Part shown: positions 9,527 through 19,617 of the stretch, piece by piece
Layout of the letters: every line of letters begins with the position of its first letter
Numbering within the stretch: position 1 is the first letter of the stretch
Source of the DNA: Planctomyces sp. SH-PL62
GTDB lineage: Bacteria; Planctomycetota; Planctomycetia; Isosphaerales; Isosphaeraceae
Assembly (NCBI RefSeq): GCF_001610895.1
Contig: NZ_CP011273.1
Location: 4,278,001 to 4,342,000, forward strand
Direction of reading: 5' to 3'
Length of the DNA stretch: 64,000 nt
The notes under the pieces: model-generated
What the model was told of the DNA's origin: nothing
The model's database searches: none
The model's input: the letters and a program-made list of their open reading frames with translations, nothing else
Program-made: the position numbers and the translations under genes

Positions 9527-10606
9527 TTACGCCCCGGCGGCTTCCACGTAATCGAGCAGGCGATAGGCGGCCGCGGAGGCCGTCATACCCCCCTCAGCGA
9601 CCGCTCGGCTCACGGCGTCGAGGTCGCGCTGGACCCTCGCATTTTCACGGAACCGTGAACGGAGGCCCGAATCGATCAGGCTCCACATCCAATCGACAGC
9701 CTGTCCTCGCCGTTTCTCTTCCAGTTCGCCTGACTCGGAGAGGGCCGCATGCCGTCGTTCAATCTCTACCCAGAATTTGTCGATGCCCTGGTGCTTTGCG
9801 GCGCTGACGGAAACCACGACGGGTTTCCAGTTGGGAGAAGGCGTCCGAAGCAGAGAAAGCGCTCCGGCGAGCTGCCTGCGCGCGAGCTCGGCGGCATCGG
9901 GGTCGATGTCGGCCTTGTTGACGATGATGACGTCGGCGATCTCGACGATCCCCTTCTTGATGGCCTGGAGGTCGTCCCCGGCGTTTGGGAGCTGGACCAG
10001 GACGAACGTGTCGACCATGCCGGCGACCGTCGTTTCCGATTGGCCGACCCCGACGGTCTCGATCACGACCACGTCGAAGCCGGCCGCCTCGCAGATCAAC
10101 ATGGCCTCGCGAGTCTTGGCCGCGACGCCGCCGAGCGAACCTCCGGAGGGCGATGGCCTGATGTAGGCGTCGGGGTTGACCGAGAGGTGTTCCATTCGTG
10201 TTTTATCACCCAGAATCGAACCACCTGAGATCGTGCTGGACGGGTCCACGGCGAGGACGGCCAGTCGATGGCCCCGGCGGATCAGTTCCAGGCCGAGGGC
10301 CTCGATGAACGTCGATTTCCCCGCACCCGGCGAACCGCTGATCCCCAGTCGAATCGATCGGCCGGTATGCGGCAGGATTGCATCCAGGACACCCGCCGCA
10401 CGACGTCGATGGTCGGGGCGGGTGGACTCCACCAGCGTGATCGCCTTGGCCAGCGATCTCGGGTGACGCCGGAGGACCCCCTCCACCAGCGCTTGATCGA
10501 CGGCGTTGAGGGTTACCTTGCTCGTCGATCGCTCCTCGGCCGTGGGCCCGGTCGTGGGGAGGGAAGCGGGGGCCGCGTGGGGGGCGGTCTCGGGATCGCT
10601 CGGCAT
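9527..10606 (-). CDS. meaB: MeaB-type GTPase, methylmalonyl-CoA mutase chaperone
   Basis: A 359-residue G3E-family P-loop GTPase that loads and protects the adenosylcobalamin cofactor of methylmalonyl-CoA mutase. Walker [10 protein letters not shown] is at residues 91-99, the base-specific A-V-D-P-S-S block follows, then [11 protein letters not shown] and the guanine motif N-K-A-D. The first 30 residues are a Pro/Ala-rich extension. It lies directly downstream of mcm, as in many methylmalonyl-CoA operons, but a 15-bp perfect hairpin separates the two. The ATG at 10606 has only a weak ribosome binding site, so a slightly later start is possible. Confidence 0.93.
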   Translation of the reverse strand: MPSDPETAPHAAPASLPTTGPTAEERSTSKVTLNAVDQALVEGVLRRHPRSLAKAITLVESTRPDHRRRAAGVLDAILPHTGRSIRLGISGSPGAGKSTFIEALGLELIRRGHRLAVLAVDPSSTISGGSILGDKTRMEHLSVNPDAYIRPSPSGGSLGGVAAKTREAMLICEAAGFDVVVIETVGVGQSETTVAGMVDTFVLVQLPNAGDDLQAIKKGIVEIADVIIVNKADIDPDAAELARRQLAGALSLLRTPSPNWKPVVVSVSAAKHQGIDKFWVEIERRHAALSESGELEEKRRGQAVDWMWSLIDSGLRSRFRENARVQRDLDAVSRAVAEGGMTASAAAYRLLDYVEAAGA

Positions 10607-10643
10607 GGATTCTCGGGCGTAAAGGGTTTCGGTGGATCAGGTC

Positions 10644-10676
10644 ATGAGGGCCGGGGGGCCGCCCCCCGGCCCTCAT
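10644..10676 (-). terminator. Perfect 15-bp hairpin between mcm and meaB
   Basis: ATGAGGGCCGGGGGG (10644-10658) and CCCCCCGGCCCTCAT (10662-10676) pair perfectly around a 3-nt loop. It lies 31 bp after the mcm stop and 37 bp before the meaB start. No U-tract follows on the minus strand, so it may be an attenuator, an mRNA-stabilising element or a partial terminator. Confidence 0.6.
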
Positions 10677-10707
10677 CGACGGCCGCCGGGATCGAGGAGG
10701 TGAAGGA

Positions 10708-12864
10708 TCACGCGGAGGCGTGGGTCCGACGGATCGCAGCGAGGATCTGACGGGCGCAGGCCGGGATCGGCGTCCCCGGCCCGAAAATCCCCACCGCGCC
10801 AGCCTGATTCAGGAACTCGTAGTCCTGCACGGGGATGACGCCGCCGACGAAGACGCAGACGTCATCGGCTCCAAGCCCCTTGAGGGCCTTGACCAGCTCG
10901 GGGACGAGCGTCTTGTGTCCGGCGGCGAGCGTCGAGACGCCGAGCGCGTGGCAGTCGTTCTCGACGGCCTGCCGGGCGGCTTCCTCGGGCGTCTGGAAGA
11001 GCGGGCCGATGTCGATGTCGAAGCCTAGATCGGCTAGAGCCGTGGCGACGACCTTGGCGCCGCGGTCGTGCCCGTCTTGCCCGAGCTTGGCGATCATGAC
11101 CCGCGGCCGACGGCCCTCCTCGACGGCGAACTTGTCGACATCGGCCTTCAGGTCGTCCCAGTCCAGATCCTTGCCGAAGGCCGAGCCGTAGACGCCCGAG
11201 ATCACCTGATTGTTCGCCCGGAAGCGACCCCAGACTTTCTCCAGGGCGTCCGAGACCTCGCCGACGGTCGCTCGTAGGCGGATCGCATCGACGGCCGCTT
11301 CGAGGAGGTTCCCTTGACGCTTCTCGGCCACCTCCGCCAGCGCATCCAGCGCCTTCTGGACCGCCGCCGAATCGCGAGAGTCGCGGACGGACTTCAAGCG
11401 CGCGATCTGCGAATCCCGGACGGCCGAGTTGTCGATCTCCCGGATTTCGACAGGATCCTCCTTCTCGAGCCGGTACTTGTTGACGCCCACGATGACGTCG
11501 CGGCCCGAGTCGATCCGAGCCTGCTTCTCGGCGGCGCATTCCTCGATTTTAAGCTTGGCCCAGCCGGACTCCACGGCCCGAGTCATGCCGCCCAGCTTCT
11601 CGACCTCCTCGATGATCGTCCAGGCCTTGTCGGCAAGCTCTTGAGTGAGCTTCTCCATCATGTAAGAGCCGGCCCAGGGATCGACGACGTTACAGATGTG
11701 CGACTCTTCCTGGATGATGATTTGCGTGTTACGCGCGATCCGCGCCGAGAAGTCGGTGGGCAGCGCGATCGCCTCGTCGAACGAGTTCGTGTGCAGCGAC
11801 TGGGTGCCGCCAAAGACGGCCGCCATGGCTTCGATCGTGGTCCGAACAATATTGTTGTACGGGTCCTGCTCGGTGAGCGACCAGCCCGAAGTCTGGCAGT
11901 GCGTGCGGAGCATCATCGATTTGGGCTTCTTGGGGCCGAAGCCCTTCATGATCTTCCACCAGAGAAGCCGAGCGGCGCGGAGCTTGGCGACCTCCAGGTA
12001 GAAGTTCATCCCCACCGCGAAGAAGAAGCTCAGTCGGCCGGCGAATTCGTCGACGTCCAGGCCCTTCGCCAAGGCCGTCTGGACGTACTCTTTGCCGTCG
12101 GCGAGCGTCAGCGCGAGCTCGAGCGCCTGCGTAGCGCCGGCCTCCTGCATATGATAGCCCGAGATCGAGATCGAGTTGAACTTCGGCATCTTGTGAGCCG
12201 TATACTCGATGATGTCGCCGACGATGCGCATCGAGGGCTCGGGAGGATAGATGTATGTGTTCCGGACCATGAACTCCTTGAGGATGTCGTTCTGGATGGT
12301 CCCGGAGAGCTTGTCGAGCGGGACGCCCTGCTCCTCGGCCGCCACGATGTAGCCGGCCAGGATCGGCAGAACGGCGCCGTTCATCGTCATGGATACCGAG
12401 ACCTTGTCGAGCGGGATGCCGTCGAAGAGGAGCTTCATGTCCTCCACCGAGTCGATCGCCACCCCGGCCTTGCCGACGTCTCCCTGGACACGCGGGTGGT
12501 CGGAGTCGTAACCCCGGTGGGTGGCCAGGTCGAAGGCCACGGAGACCCCCTGGCCTCCTGCGGCGAGCGCCCGCTTGTAGAACGCGTTCGACTCCTCGGC
12601 GGTGGAGAATCCGGCGTACTGTCGGATCGTCCAGGGGCGGACGGCGTACATCGTCGCCTGGGGTCCGCGGACGAACGGCTCGAACCCGGGGAGGGTGTCG
12701 GTGTAGGGAAGGTCCTCTACGTCGCCTCGGGTGTACAGGGGCTTGACGTCGAGGCCCTCCGGGGTCTTCCAGTCGAGATTCTCAACCTTGTTCTCAGGCG
12801 CGAATTTCGCGGCGGCCTTCGCCCAGCCGCCAAGATTCGAGGAGTTCGGAAGTGACTCGCTCAT
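10708..12864 (-). CDS. scpA: Methylmalonyl-CoA mutase, single-chain
   Basis: A 718-residue adenosylcobalamin-dependent mutase interconverting (R)-methylmalonyl-CoA and succinyl-CoA. The N-terminal TIM-barrel catalytic domain has [14 protein letters not shown] and [19 protein letters not shown], then [19 protein letters not shown]. The C-terminal B12 domain has GQDGHDRG starting at residue 595 with the cobalt-ligating His at 599, and a downstream G-G-V-I-P. Catalytic and B12 domains are in one chain, as in bacterial MutB/ScpA and the mitochondrial enzyme, so a MutA-type partner is not required. It is followed by meaB, pccB and pccA. The start at 12864 has a purine-rich upstream sequence. Confidence 0.96.
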   Translation of the reverse strand: MSESLPNSSNLGGWAKAAAKFAPENKVENLDWKTPEGLDVKPLYTRGDVEDLPYTDTLPGFEPFVRGPQATMYAVRPWTIRQYAGFSTAEESNAFYKRALAAGGQGVSVAFDLATHRGYDSDHPRVQGDVGKAGVAIDSVEDMKLLFDGIPLDKVSVSMTMNGAVLPILAGYIVAAEEQGVPLDKLSGTIQNDILKEFMVRNTYIYPPEPSMRIVGDIIEYTAHKMPKFNSISISGYHMQEAGATQALELALTLADGKEYVQTALAKGLDVDEFAGRLSFFFAVGMNFYLEVAKLRAARLLWWKIMKGFGPKKPKSMMLRTHCQTSGWSLTEQDPYNNIVRTTIEAMAAVFGGTQSLHTNSFDEAIALPTDFSARIARNTQIIIQEESHICNVVDPWAGSYMMEKLTQELADKAWTIIEEVEKLGGMTRAVESGWAKLKIEECAAEKQARIDSGRDVIVGVNKYRLEKEDPVEIREIDNSAVRDSQIARLKSVRDSRDSAAVQKALDALAEVAEKRQGNLLEAAVDAIRLRATVGEVSDALEKVWGRFRANNQVISGVYGSAFGKDLDWDDLKADVDKFAVEEGRRPRVMIAKLGQDGHDRGAKVVATALADLGFDIDIGPLFQTPEEAARQAVENDCHALGVSTLAAGHKTLVPELVKALKGLGADDVCVFVGGVIPVQDYEFLNQAGAVGIFGPGTPIPACARQILAAIRRTHASA

Positions 12865-13412
12865 CGTATTCGGACCTCTTATCCCTCAAGTTGACGTGGG
12901 GATCACCGCGCCGCATAGGCTCATGACGGGTCGGCGGGGGCGTATTCAGCCCTCGCCCGACCGGTTCGGCGACGACGCTTGGTCCCTGGAAGTGTGCGAT
13001 TCGCCCATCGGCCGCGGGTGGCGTGGATCCACCTCGCGATGTGAGACGGGGCCCGGAGCTCGCGGTCCGCGAGCGTCCCGGACGCTCTGATTTCACCCCA
13101 GGATACCCGGAACCTGTGACCTGGGCCATCGGGGAAAGGGTCCTAAGATCGATTACCGGCATTTCACGAAGTTCGAAAAGAGCGACCCCTTCGGACTCGT
13201 CGGAGCAGCCGAAAGGCGCCAGGTCGAGTGAACAGATTCTTGAACGTTGACGCCGCGTCGGCCTTGACAGAGCAAGGGAATCTGCCACGATGAAGGCGGG
13301 CGCCGTCGCCCGTCGGGCGAGGCAGCCCGCCCCTCCCCCCCCCCCGCCGGCCCGGGGCGGGACGAGTCGAGCGAAATTGTACAAAGTCCGCGTGACCTTC
13401 CGGAGTTCCGCC
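12865..13412. other. Divergent intergenic region between mcm and the SDR gene
   Basis: 548 bp presumably holding promoters for the mcm operon (minus) and the SDR gene (plus). I looked for the conserved B12 box of cobalamin riboswitches upstream of mcm and did not find it. A long C-tract lies near 13330-13350 (G-tract on the minus strand). No gene recognised. Confidence 0.4.
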
Positions 13413-14228
13413 ATGATCATCAAGGGTAAATCGGCCGTCATCACCGGTGCCGGCAGCGGCATCGGACAGGCCGTGGCCATGGAGCTGGCCGACCGCGGCG
13501 TCGGCGCCGTCGGCCTTGTCGACAGCAGCGAGAGCGTCATCAACGTGGCGCGCGCGATCAATGATCGTATGGAGCGGCCGGTGGCCGAGGCGATCATCGG
13601 CGACGTGACCGACTCTGCATTCCGCTCCCGAGCTTTCGACCTCATCTGCAGCAAGTACGGCGTGCCGAGCATCTGCATTCCCGCCGCCGGCGTCAGTCTG
13701 GACCAGCCGGCCGTCCAGATGGACGAACAGACCGGCCGGGCTGTGATCTATCCGCTGGACAAGTTCCGCGAGGTCGCCGAGATCAACCTGATCGCCCCCG
13801 CCGCCTGGGCCCTGGAGACCATCGCCCGGATCGCCGAGGATCGCCATGGTCGGGGCCTCAAGGGCTGGAATCCCGATGAAGGGATCCAGGGGACCATCAT
13901 TTTCCTGGGGGCGGTGTCGTCCCACGGGAATACCGGGCAACTCGCCTATACCGCCGCCAAGTCAGGCCTCGAAGGCGTGGCCTCGACGCTCGCCAAGGAA
14001 GCCATCAACTTCGGCGTCCGCTGCGCGGTCATCCACCCTGGCTATACGGACACGCCGATGACCCGGGCCCTGGGCGAGGAGTACATCCAGAAGAATATTC
14101 TGCCGTACACCCAGCTCCGACGTCTCATCGCCCCGTCCGAGATCGCCGATGCGATCTACTTCCTGATTTGCAACTCGGCCGTCAGCGGCCAGCTCTGGGC
14201 CGACGCCGGCTGGCACCCCCAGTCCTGA
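13413..14228 (+). CDS. Short-chain dehydrogenase/reductase (SDR)
   Basis: A 271-residue classical-type NAD(P)-dependent SDR. The cofactor motif TGAGSGIG is at residues 11-18, the catalytic YxxxK is Y179/K183 (Y-T-A-A-K), and a Ser-Ser pair precedes it at 169-170. After the active site the sequence I-H-P-G-Y-T-D-T-P-M-T fits the family. The ATG at 13413 starts the Rossmann fold and has GGAG upstream; the 41 in-frame codons before it are Pro/Arg-rich and look non-coding. It is divergent from mcm and 84 bp upstream of glpX. The substrate is unknown. Confidence 0.88.
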   Translation: MIIKGKSAVITGAGSGIGQAVAMELADRGVGAVGLVDSSESVINVARAINDRMERPVAEAIIGDVTDSAFRSRAFDLICSKYGVPSICIPAAGVSLDQPAVQMDEQTGRAVIYPLDKFREVAEINLIAPAAWALETIARIAEDRHGRGLKGWNPDEGIQGTIIFLGAVSSHGNTGQLAYTAAKSGLEGVASTLAKEAINFGVRCAVIHPGYTDTPMTRALGEEYIQKNILPYTQLRRLIAPSEIADAIYFLICNSAVSGQLWADAGWHPQS

Positions 14229-14312
14229 CCACGGGCCCGCCCCGCCATGCACCGTCCTGCCCAGCGGGGCGGCCGCCCCCCGTCGCGACGCCCGCCGCCA
14301 AGGAGCCGATCG

Positions 14313-15401
14313 ATGACCCGGCCTCGACTGCAGATCACTCCCGATCACAACCTGGCCCTCGACCTGGTCCGCACGACCGAGGCCGCGGCGCTCGCCGCGG
14401 CCCGCTGGGTCGGCCGCGGCGACAAAAACGCCGCCGACGGCGCGGCCGTCGACGCGATGCGGCTGCTCTTCAATTCGATGCAGTTCGACGGGGTCGTCGT
14501 TATCGGAGAGGGGGAGAAGGACGAGGCCCCCATGCTCTTCAACGGCGAGCGGCTGGGGACCGGCGACGGCCCCGAGGTTGATATCGCGGTCGACCCGATC
14601 GACGGCACGAAGCTCGTCGCCGGCGGGCAGGCGAACGCCGTCGCCGTGGTGGCCGTCTCCGAGCGGGGGACGATGTTCGACCCCGGCCCTTGCTTCTACA
14701 TGGAGAAGATCGCCGTGGGTCGTGAGGGAGCGGCGGTCATCGACGTCGCGGCCCCGATCGAGGACAACGTCCGCAAGGTCGCCGCTGCCCGAGGGATGGA
14801 GGTCGGCGATCTGACCGTCGTCATCCTCGATCGCGAGCGTCACCACGAGGCCATGGCCCGCGTCCGGGCCGTCGGCGCCCGCGTCTACCTTATCACCGAC
14901 GGCGACGTGGCCGCAGCGATCGCCGCGGCCACCCCCGACACAGGGATCGACCTGCTCTACGGTATCGGCGGCACGCCGGAGGCGGTCATCACCGCCGCGG
15001 CTCTCAAGTGCCTGGGTGGTGCCATCCAGGGCCGGCTCTGCCCTCGCAGCGACGCCGAGCGTCAGGCGGTCCTCGCCGCCGGCTACGACCTGGGTAAGGT
15101 GCTCACCACGAACGAATTGGTCCGCGGCGAGGACGTCTTTTTCGCTGCGACCGGCATAACCGACGGCTCCCTCCTACGGGGCGTTCGCTATAGCTCCGAC
15201 GGCGCCACGACCGAATCGATCGTGATGCGTTCCCGATCTGGGACCATCCGGACAATCAAGGCCGAACACCGCTGGGAGACGCTGGAACCCGGCTCCGGGG
15301 GCGAACGCGTTTATGGAGGCCAGACCGACCGCCCCGCCCATCGCCTGCCGCCGATTCTCCGGAAGGATTCCGGGGCGTCCGACACCTCCTCGGATACCTG
15401 A
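14313..15401 (+). CDS. glpX: Class II fructose-1,6-bisphosphatase
   Basis: A 362-residue GlpX-type phosphatase of gluconeogenesis that hydrolyses fructose-1,6-bisphosphate; some homologues also act on sedoheptulose-1,7-bisphosphate. The metal-binding GEGEKDEAP is at residues 65-73 and DPIDGT at 94-99. The conserved [10 protein letters not shown] and FAATGITDG blocks follow. The last 40 residues are a Pro/Ser-rich tail beyond the catalytic core. The ATG at 14313 has AAGGAG upstream; an earlier in-frame ATG at 14247 would only add Arg/Pro-rich sequence. With the methylmalonyl-CoA genes around it, it fits carbon flow from propionate or succinate towards sugars. Confidence 0.95.
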   Translation: MTRPRLQITPDHNLALDLVRTTEAAALAAARWVGRGDKNAADGAAVDAMRLLFNSMQFDGVVVIGEGEKDEAPMLFNGERLGTGDGPEVDIAVDPIDGTKLVAGGQANAVAVVAVSERGTMFDPGPCFYMEKIAVGREGAAVIDVAAPIEDNVRKVAAARGMEVGDLTVVILDRERHHEAMARVRAVGARVYLITDGDVAAAIAAATPDTGIDLLYGIGGTPEAVITAAALKCLGGAIQGRLCPRSDAERQAVLAAGYDLGKVLTTNELVRGEDVFFAATGITDGSLLRGVRYSSDGATTESIVMRSRSGTIRTIKAEHRWETLEPGSGGERVYGGQTDRPAHRLPPILRKDSGASDTSSDT

Positions 15402-15425
15402 TCCTCGGGCCACTCGCCCTCCGCG

Positions 15426-15824
15426 TCACGTCGTCAGGGCCGCGGCTAGTTCGGCCGGCACGGGTCTGGGTTTTCGGGTCGTCGTGTCGATGGTCACGAG
15501 CGTGACCACGGCGTCGACGGCGACGGAGCCGTCGGCCTTTCGGATTTCCTGACGGAACGCAAAGCTCGTCCTCCCCATCCTCTCGGGACGTGTGACGATC
15601 GTCAGCACCTCGCCCTGCCGACACTCACTTCGGTAGTTGACGTTGACGTTGACCGTCACGGTCGCCATCCCCATCGACTCGAGCCGGTCGTATGGCAGGG
15701 CGTTGCGGTCGTACCACTCCTCGCGTCCCCATTCGAGATACTCGACGAATTTGGCATTGTTTACGTGAGCATTGACGTCGATCTCGGTCGAACGGACGAT
15801 GACGTCCAGGCCGATTTCATTCAT
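15426..15824 (-). CDS. Hotdog-fold acyl-CoA thioesterase
   Basis: A 132-residue 4-hydroxybenzoyl-CoA-thioesterase/YbgC-like protein. The family motif is at residues 16-29 (D-V-N-A-H-V-N-N-A-K-F-V-E-Y), with Asp16 as the likely catalytic acid, then E-W-G-R-E and a central strand with V-N-V-N-Y. It is convergent with glpX (24 bp apart) and divergent from the transcarboxylase set. It probably hydrolyses a short or aromatic acyl-CoA; the substrate cannot be told from sequence. Confidence 0.88.
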   Translation of the reverse strand: MNEIGLDVIVRSTEIDVNAHVNNAKFVEYLEWGREEWYDRNALPYDRLESMGMATVTVNVNVNYRSECRQGEVLTIVTRPERMGRTSFAFRQEIRKADGSVAVDAVVTLVTIDTTTRKPRPVPAELAAALTT

Positions 15825-16177
15825 GAGCCTGACCCTGCCTTAGTGACCCCTGCACGCCGCCGACGCCTCATGGGCTCGCCTGCGGCCTTCAGGCTCGATG
15901 ATTGATTCGGTCGAGATCGAAATATCGGAAAACAAGAGCGAAATCAGCTCTCCGATGTAGCACTGCGGACAGGTGTCGTCTATGATGGAGTCCTGGCGTC
16001 CGGGCTCTCAAGTCCCTCGGACGGCCTCCCCTTCCCGATCGATCGACAAGCCGTCGCGTGCGGCTCCGGATCATACCGGACCCCCCGCTCGCCCCGATCT
16101 TGTTAGAACTTCGGCGCTCAGCCGGGCCCGTACACGCACGGCGAGACGGCCGGAACTTTGCAGAGGAGTTAGTCAAG
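15825..16177. other. Divergent promoter region
   Basis: 353 bp between the thioesterase (minus) and the transcarboxylase 5S gene (plus). The part at about 15890-15960 is markedly richer in A/T. No gene or RNA recognised. Confidence 0.4.
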
Positions 16178-17686
16178 ATGTCACGCATGGTCGAGGTCAC
16201 GGAGCTGGTCCTCCGCGACGCCCACCAGAGCCTGCTGGCGACTCGTATGACGCTGGAAGATATGATTCCGGCGTGTGAGGAGATCGACAAGGCCGGCTTC
16301 TGGAGCGTCGAGTGCTGGGGCGGAGCCACGTACGACTCGTGCATTCGATTCCTGAACGAGGATCCCTGGGAGCGGCTGCGGACGTTCCGCAAGCTGATGC
16401 CCAACTCCCGACTCCAGATGCTGCTGCGGGGCCAGAACCTGCTGGGGTATCGGCATTATGAAGACGGCGTCGTCGATCGATTCGTCGACAAGTCGGCCGA
16501 GAACGGCATGGACGTCTTCCGGGTGTTCGACGCGCTAAACGACCCACGGAACCTGAAGCGGGCGATGGACGCCGTCAAGCGGACCGGCAAGTGGGCCGAG
16601 GGGACGATCTGCTACACCACCTCCCCCCTGCACACGGTGGAAAGATTCGTCGACCTGGCCCAGCGACTGAAGGAGATGGGCGCGGCGTCGATCTGCATCA
16701 AGGATATGGCCGCCCTGCTCCGGCCCCAGCCCGCGTTCGACATCGTCCGCGGCATCAAGGAGAAGTGCGGCGAGGACACCCTCGTCCACGTCCACGTCCA
16801 CTCCACGACGGGCGTGACCATGGTCAGCCTGATGAAGGCTATCGAAGCCGGGGCGGACATCGTCGACACCGCCATCTCCTCACTCAGCCTGGGCCCCGGC
16901 CACAACCCGACCGAGGCGCTCGTCGAGATGCTTGAAGGAACCGGCTACGAGACCAGGCTCGACAAGGCTCGGATGCTCAAGATCAAGGAGCATTTCGCTA
17001 AGGTGCGCCCCCGGTACGCCGAATTCGAGTCCAAGATCTACGGGGTCGAGACCGAAATCTTCGACAGCCAGATCCCCGGCGGCATGATCTCCAACATGGA
17101 GAGCCAACTCAGGCAGCAGGGCGCGGGGGACCGCCTTAAAGAAGTGCTCGCCGAGGTCCCCAGAGTCCGCAAGGACGCCGGCTACCCCCCGCTGGTGACC
17201 CCATCGAGCCAGATCGTGGGCACCCAGGCCGTGTTCAACGTCCTCATGGGCGAGTACAAGGCGCTCACCGGTGAGTTCGCGGACCTGATGCTGGGCTACT
17301 ACGGCGAGACCATCGCCGAGCGAAACCCCGAGGTGATCGCGGCCGCCGAGAAGCATGCCAAGAAGCAGTCGATCACAAACCGTCCCGCCGACCAGCTCAA
17401 GCCGGAATGGGAGGCCCTGGACAAGGCTGCCAAGGCCCTTCCCGGCAACGACGGGACCCCCGAAGACACGCTCACTTACGCCATGTTCCCCCAGGTCGCC
17501 CCCAAGTTCTTCGCCCATCGATCCGAAGGGCCCAAGGACCCTTGCAAGAGTCCTGCCTCCGCGGCGTCCCAGTCGGCGAGCGCCGGCGCCAAGGGCGTCG
17601 ACGGCTCCGGGTCGATCACCGGCCCGGTCACCTACGACGTGCAGATCGGCGACAAGAAGCACAAGGTGACCGTCCAACCGGCCTGA
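16178..17686 (+). CDS. Methylmalonyl-CoA carboxytransferase 5S-like / oxaloacetate decarboxylase alpha-like subunit
   Basis: A 502-residue biotin-dependent carboxyltransferase acting between oxaloacetate/pyruvate and carboxybiotin. The HMGL-like TIM barrel has RDAHQSLLATRM at residues 13-24, the lysine expected to be carbamylated in I-K-D-M-A (K175), metal-binding histidines in H-V-H-S-T-T-G (206-208) and S-L-G-P-G-H-N-P-T-E. The PYC-OADA domain follows. The C-terminal 80 residues have a Ser/Ala-rich linker but end without a biotin lysine, so the carrier must be the separate 1.3S-like protein at 19614. No Na+-pump beta subunit is near, which favours a transcarboxylase or pyruvate-carboxylase role. 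GAGGAG precedes the ATG at 16178. Confidence 0.88.
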   Translation: MSRMVEVTELVLRDAHQSLLATRMTLEDMIPACEEIDKAGFWSVECWGGATYDSCIRFLNEDPWERLRTFRKLMPNSRLQMLLRGQNLLGYRHYEDGVVDRFVDKSAENGMDVFRVFDALNDPRNLKRAMDAVKRTGKWAEGTICYTTSPLHTVERFVDLAQRLKEMGAASICIKDMAALLRPQPAFDIVRGIKEKCGEDTLVHVHVHSTTGVTMVSLMKAIEAGADIVDTAISSLSLGPGHNPTEALVEMLEGTGYETRLDKARMLKIKEHFAKVRPRYAEFESKIYGVETEIFDSQIPGGMISNMESQLRQQGAGDRLKEVLAEVPRVRKDAGYPPLVTPSSQIVGTQAVFNVLMGEYKALTGEFADLMLGYYGETIAERNPEVIAAAEKHAKKQSITNRPADQLKPEWEALDKAAKALPGNDGTPEDTLTYAMFPQVAPKFFAHRSEGPKDPCKSPASAASQSASAGAKGVDGSGSITGPVTYDVQIGDKKHKVTVQPA

Positions 17687-17706
17687 CCCGAGAAAGAGAT
17701 TCGATC

Positions 17707-19266
17707 ATGAGCACGAAACCCAAATCGATGGAGAAGCTCGTCGAAGAGCTTCGCACCGCCAAGGCCCATATCCAGGAGGGGGGAGGTCCGGCGCGGCTAG
17801 AGAAACAGAAGTCGGAAGGGAAGCTCACGGCCCGCGAACGCGTCGCCGGACTGGTGGACCCGGGGAGCTTCGAGGAAATCGGCCTGTTTGCAAAACACCG
17901 ACAGGTCGAGTTCGGGATGCTCGGCAAGGAGGTCCCGGCCGACGGCGTGGTGACCGGGGCGGCCTCGATCGACGGCCGTCTCATCCACCTGGCGAGTCAG
18001 GACTTCAGCGTCCTCGGCGGATCGGCCGGCGAGGTCCACTCGCTCAAGGTCGCCGACGTCATGAAGATGTCCCTCCACACCGGCAGCCCGTTCGTCTTCA
18101 TCAACGACTCGGGCGGCGCACGGGTCCAGGAAGGGATCGACTCGCTCTCGGGATACGGCAAGGTCTTCTTCACGAACGTCTCGTTGTCCGGCGCCGTGCC
18201 GCAGATCTCGCTGATTTGCGGCCCCTGCGCCGGCGGGGCGGCCTATTCGCCCGCCCTGACCGACTTCATCATCATGACTCGCAAGGCCCAGATGTTCATC
18301 ACGGGGCCCCAGGTGATCAAGCAGGTCACCGGCGAGCAGATCACCGCGGACGCGCTCGGTGGGGCCGACTCGCACATGGGCCACTCGGGCGTCGTCCATT
18401 TCGTCGCCGAGGACGACCAGGAAGCCCTGTACCTCTGCCGCAGGCTCCTCAGCTTCCTCCCGTCGAACAACCTGGAGGACCCGCCCCGGCTCGAAGCCCC
18501 CAACAACGTCGATCCCAACCCCGAGCTTAACGAGATCGTCCCCGTCGAGCCCAAGCAGGGTTACGACGTGCGCCAAGTGGTCGGCGCGATCGTCGATCAG
18601 GGGGACTTCTTGGAGGTGCAGGCCGGCTATGCGATGAACATGGTCGTCGGATTCGCACGCATCCTGGGCCGATCGGTCGGGATCGTCGCCAATCAACCCC
18701 AGGTCTTGTCGGGTGCCATCGACATCAACGCGGCGACGAAGGGCAGCCGGTTCATCCGGTTCTGCAACGCCTTCAACATCCCACTTGTCACGTTCGTGGA
18801 CGTCCCCGGTTTCCTGCCGGGAGTTCAGCAAGAGTATGGCGGGATCATCCGCCACGGCGCGAAATTGCTCTTCGCCTACTCTGCCACGACGGTGCCGAAG
18901 ATTCAGGTGATCCTGCGAAAATCGTACGGCGGCGCCCACCTGGCGATGGGATCAAAGGACCTGGGGGCCGACCGCGTCTTCGCCTGGCCGACCGCCGAGG
19001 TCGCCGTGATGGGGGCCGAGGGGGCCGTCGAGATCGTCTTCCGCAAGGAGATGGAGCAGGCCGAGGACAAGGCAGCCAAGCGGGCCGAGTTGATCCAGAA
19101 GTACAAGTCGACCTTCTCGACGCCGACCGCTTCGGCCGGACGTCGGCTCGTCGACGACATCATCGAACCGGCCGAAACCCGCAAGCACCTCGCGCAGGCG
19201 CTCGAGTATCTGAGCACCAAGCGCGAGCAGCGTCCGGCCAAGAAGCACGGCCTGATCCCCCTCTGA
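17707..19266 (+). CDS. Methylmalonyl-CoA carboxytransferase 12S-like subunit (acyl-CoA carboxyltransferase)
   Basis: A 519-residue carboxyltransferase of the PccB/12S/MmdA family that moves a carboxyl between methylmalonyl-CoA or propionyl-CoA and biotin. It has [57 protein letters not shown] and LRKSYGGAHLAMGSKDL. The ATG at 17707 lies 20 bp after the 5S-like gene. Upstream open frame is non-coding. It is paralogous to pccB at 7968, but its partners (5S, small subunit, free biotin carrier) differ, so a transcarboxylase role is inferred. Distinguishing it from a decarboxylase alpha subunit depends on the missing membrane subunit. Confidence 0.88.
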   Translation: MSTKPKSMEKLVEELRTAKAHIQEGGGPARLEKQKSEGKLTARERVAGLVDPGSFEEIGLFAKHRQVEFGMLGKEVPADGVVTGAASIDGRLIHLASQDFSVLGGSAGEVHSLKVADVMKMSLHTGSPFVFINDSGGARVQEGIDSLSGYGKVFFTNVSLSGAVPQISLICGPCAGGAAYSPALTDFIIMTRKAQMFITGPQVIKQVTGEQITADALGGADSHMGHSGVVHFVAEDDQEALYLCRRLLSFLPSNNLEDPPRLEAPNNVDPNPELNEIVPVEPKQGYDVRQVVGAIVDQGDFLEVQAGYAMNMVVGFARILGRSVGIVANQPQVLSGAIDINAATKGSRFIRFCNAFNIPLVTFVDVPGFLPGVQQEYGGIIRHGAKLLFAYSATTVPKIQVILRKSYGGAHLAMGSKDLGADRVFAWPTAEVAVMGAEGAVEIVFRKEMEQAEDKAAKRAELIQKYKSTFSTPTASAGRRLVDDIIEPAETRKHLAQALEYLSTKREQRPAKKHGLIPL

Positions 19267-19281
19267 GCTGGAGCGAAACCC

Positions 19282-19617
19282 ATGAAGACGGAAACGCCCA
19301 GCCTGGCGGACGTCCTGAAGGCGTTGGCCGCGATCCAGGCCGATCTCGCCCGTATGGGAGAGCGACTCGCCGCCGTCGAAGCCGTCCAATCCCGACCTAT
19401 GCCGGTCCCGGCCGAGTCGGCCGCCCCGGCGGCCAAGCCCGCCGACCCTCTGACCCAGGAGACGATCCTCGCCATTGGCGCGGCGATCGCGGCGTATCTC
19501 GGCAAGAAAGCCCATATCCGGCAGATTCAGTTGCTCGGCTCCGTTGCCTGGGCCCAGCAAGGCCGGGTCACCATCCAGGCGTCGCACGCCCTGAACACGG
19601 CGAGGAGCCAGCCTTGA
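19282..19617 (+). CDS. Small accessory subunit of the biotin carboxyltransferase complex
   Basis: A 111-residue protein between the 12S-like and 1.3S-like genes. The N-terminal 40 residues form a predicted amphipathic/coiled helix, then an Ala/Pro linker, then a conserved-looking C-terminal block with I-L-A-I-G-A-A-I-A-A-Y-L-G and V-A-W-A-Q-Q-G-R. The position and the W-x-x-x-G-R block resemble small OadG/MmdC-related or carboxylase epsilon-type subunits. The hydrophobic part is short and may pack in a complex rather than span a membrane. Its stop overlaps the TTG start of the next gene, so translation is probably coupled. Family assignment is tentative. Confidence 0.7.
   Translation: MKTETPSLADVLKALAAIQADLARMGERLAAVEAVQSRPMPVPAESAAPAAKPADPLTQETILAIGAAIAAYLGKKAHIRQIQLLGSVAWAQQGRVTIQASHALNTARSQP

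Noticed and set aside
11314-12855. 513-residue plus-strand open frame across mcm
   Set aside because: Antisense shadow of a strongly conserved gene; composition is Leu/Arg/Asp/Gly biased as expected from the reverse strand.
12865-13412. Possible cobalamin riboswitch upstream of mcm
   Set aside because: The B12-box core was not found on the minus strand.
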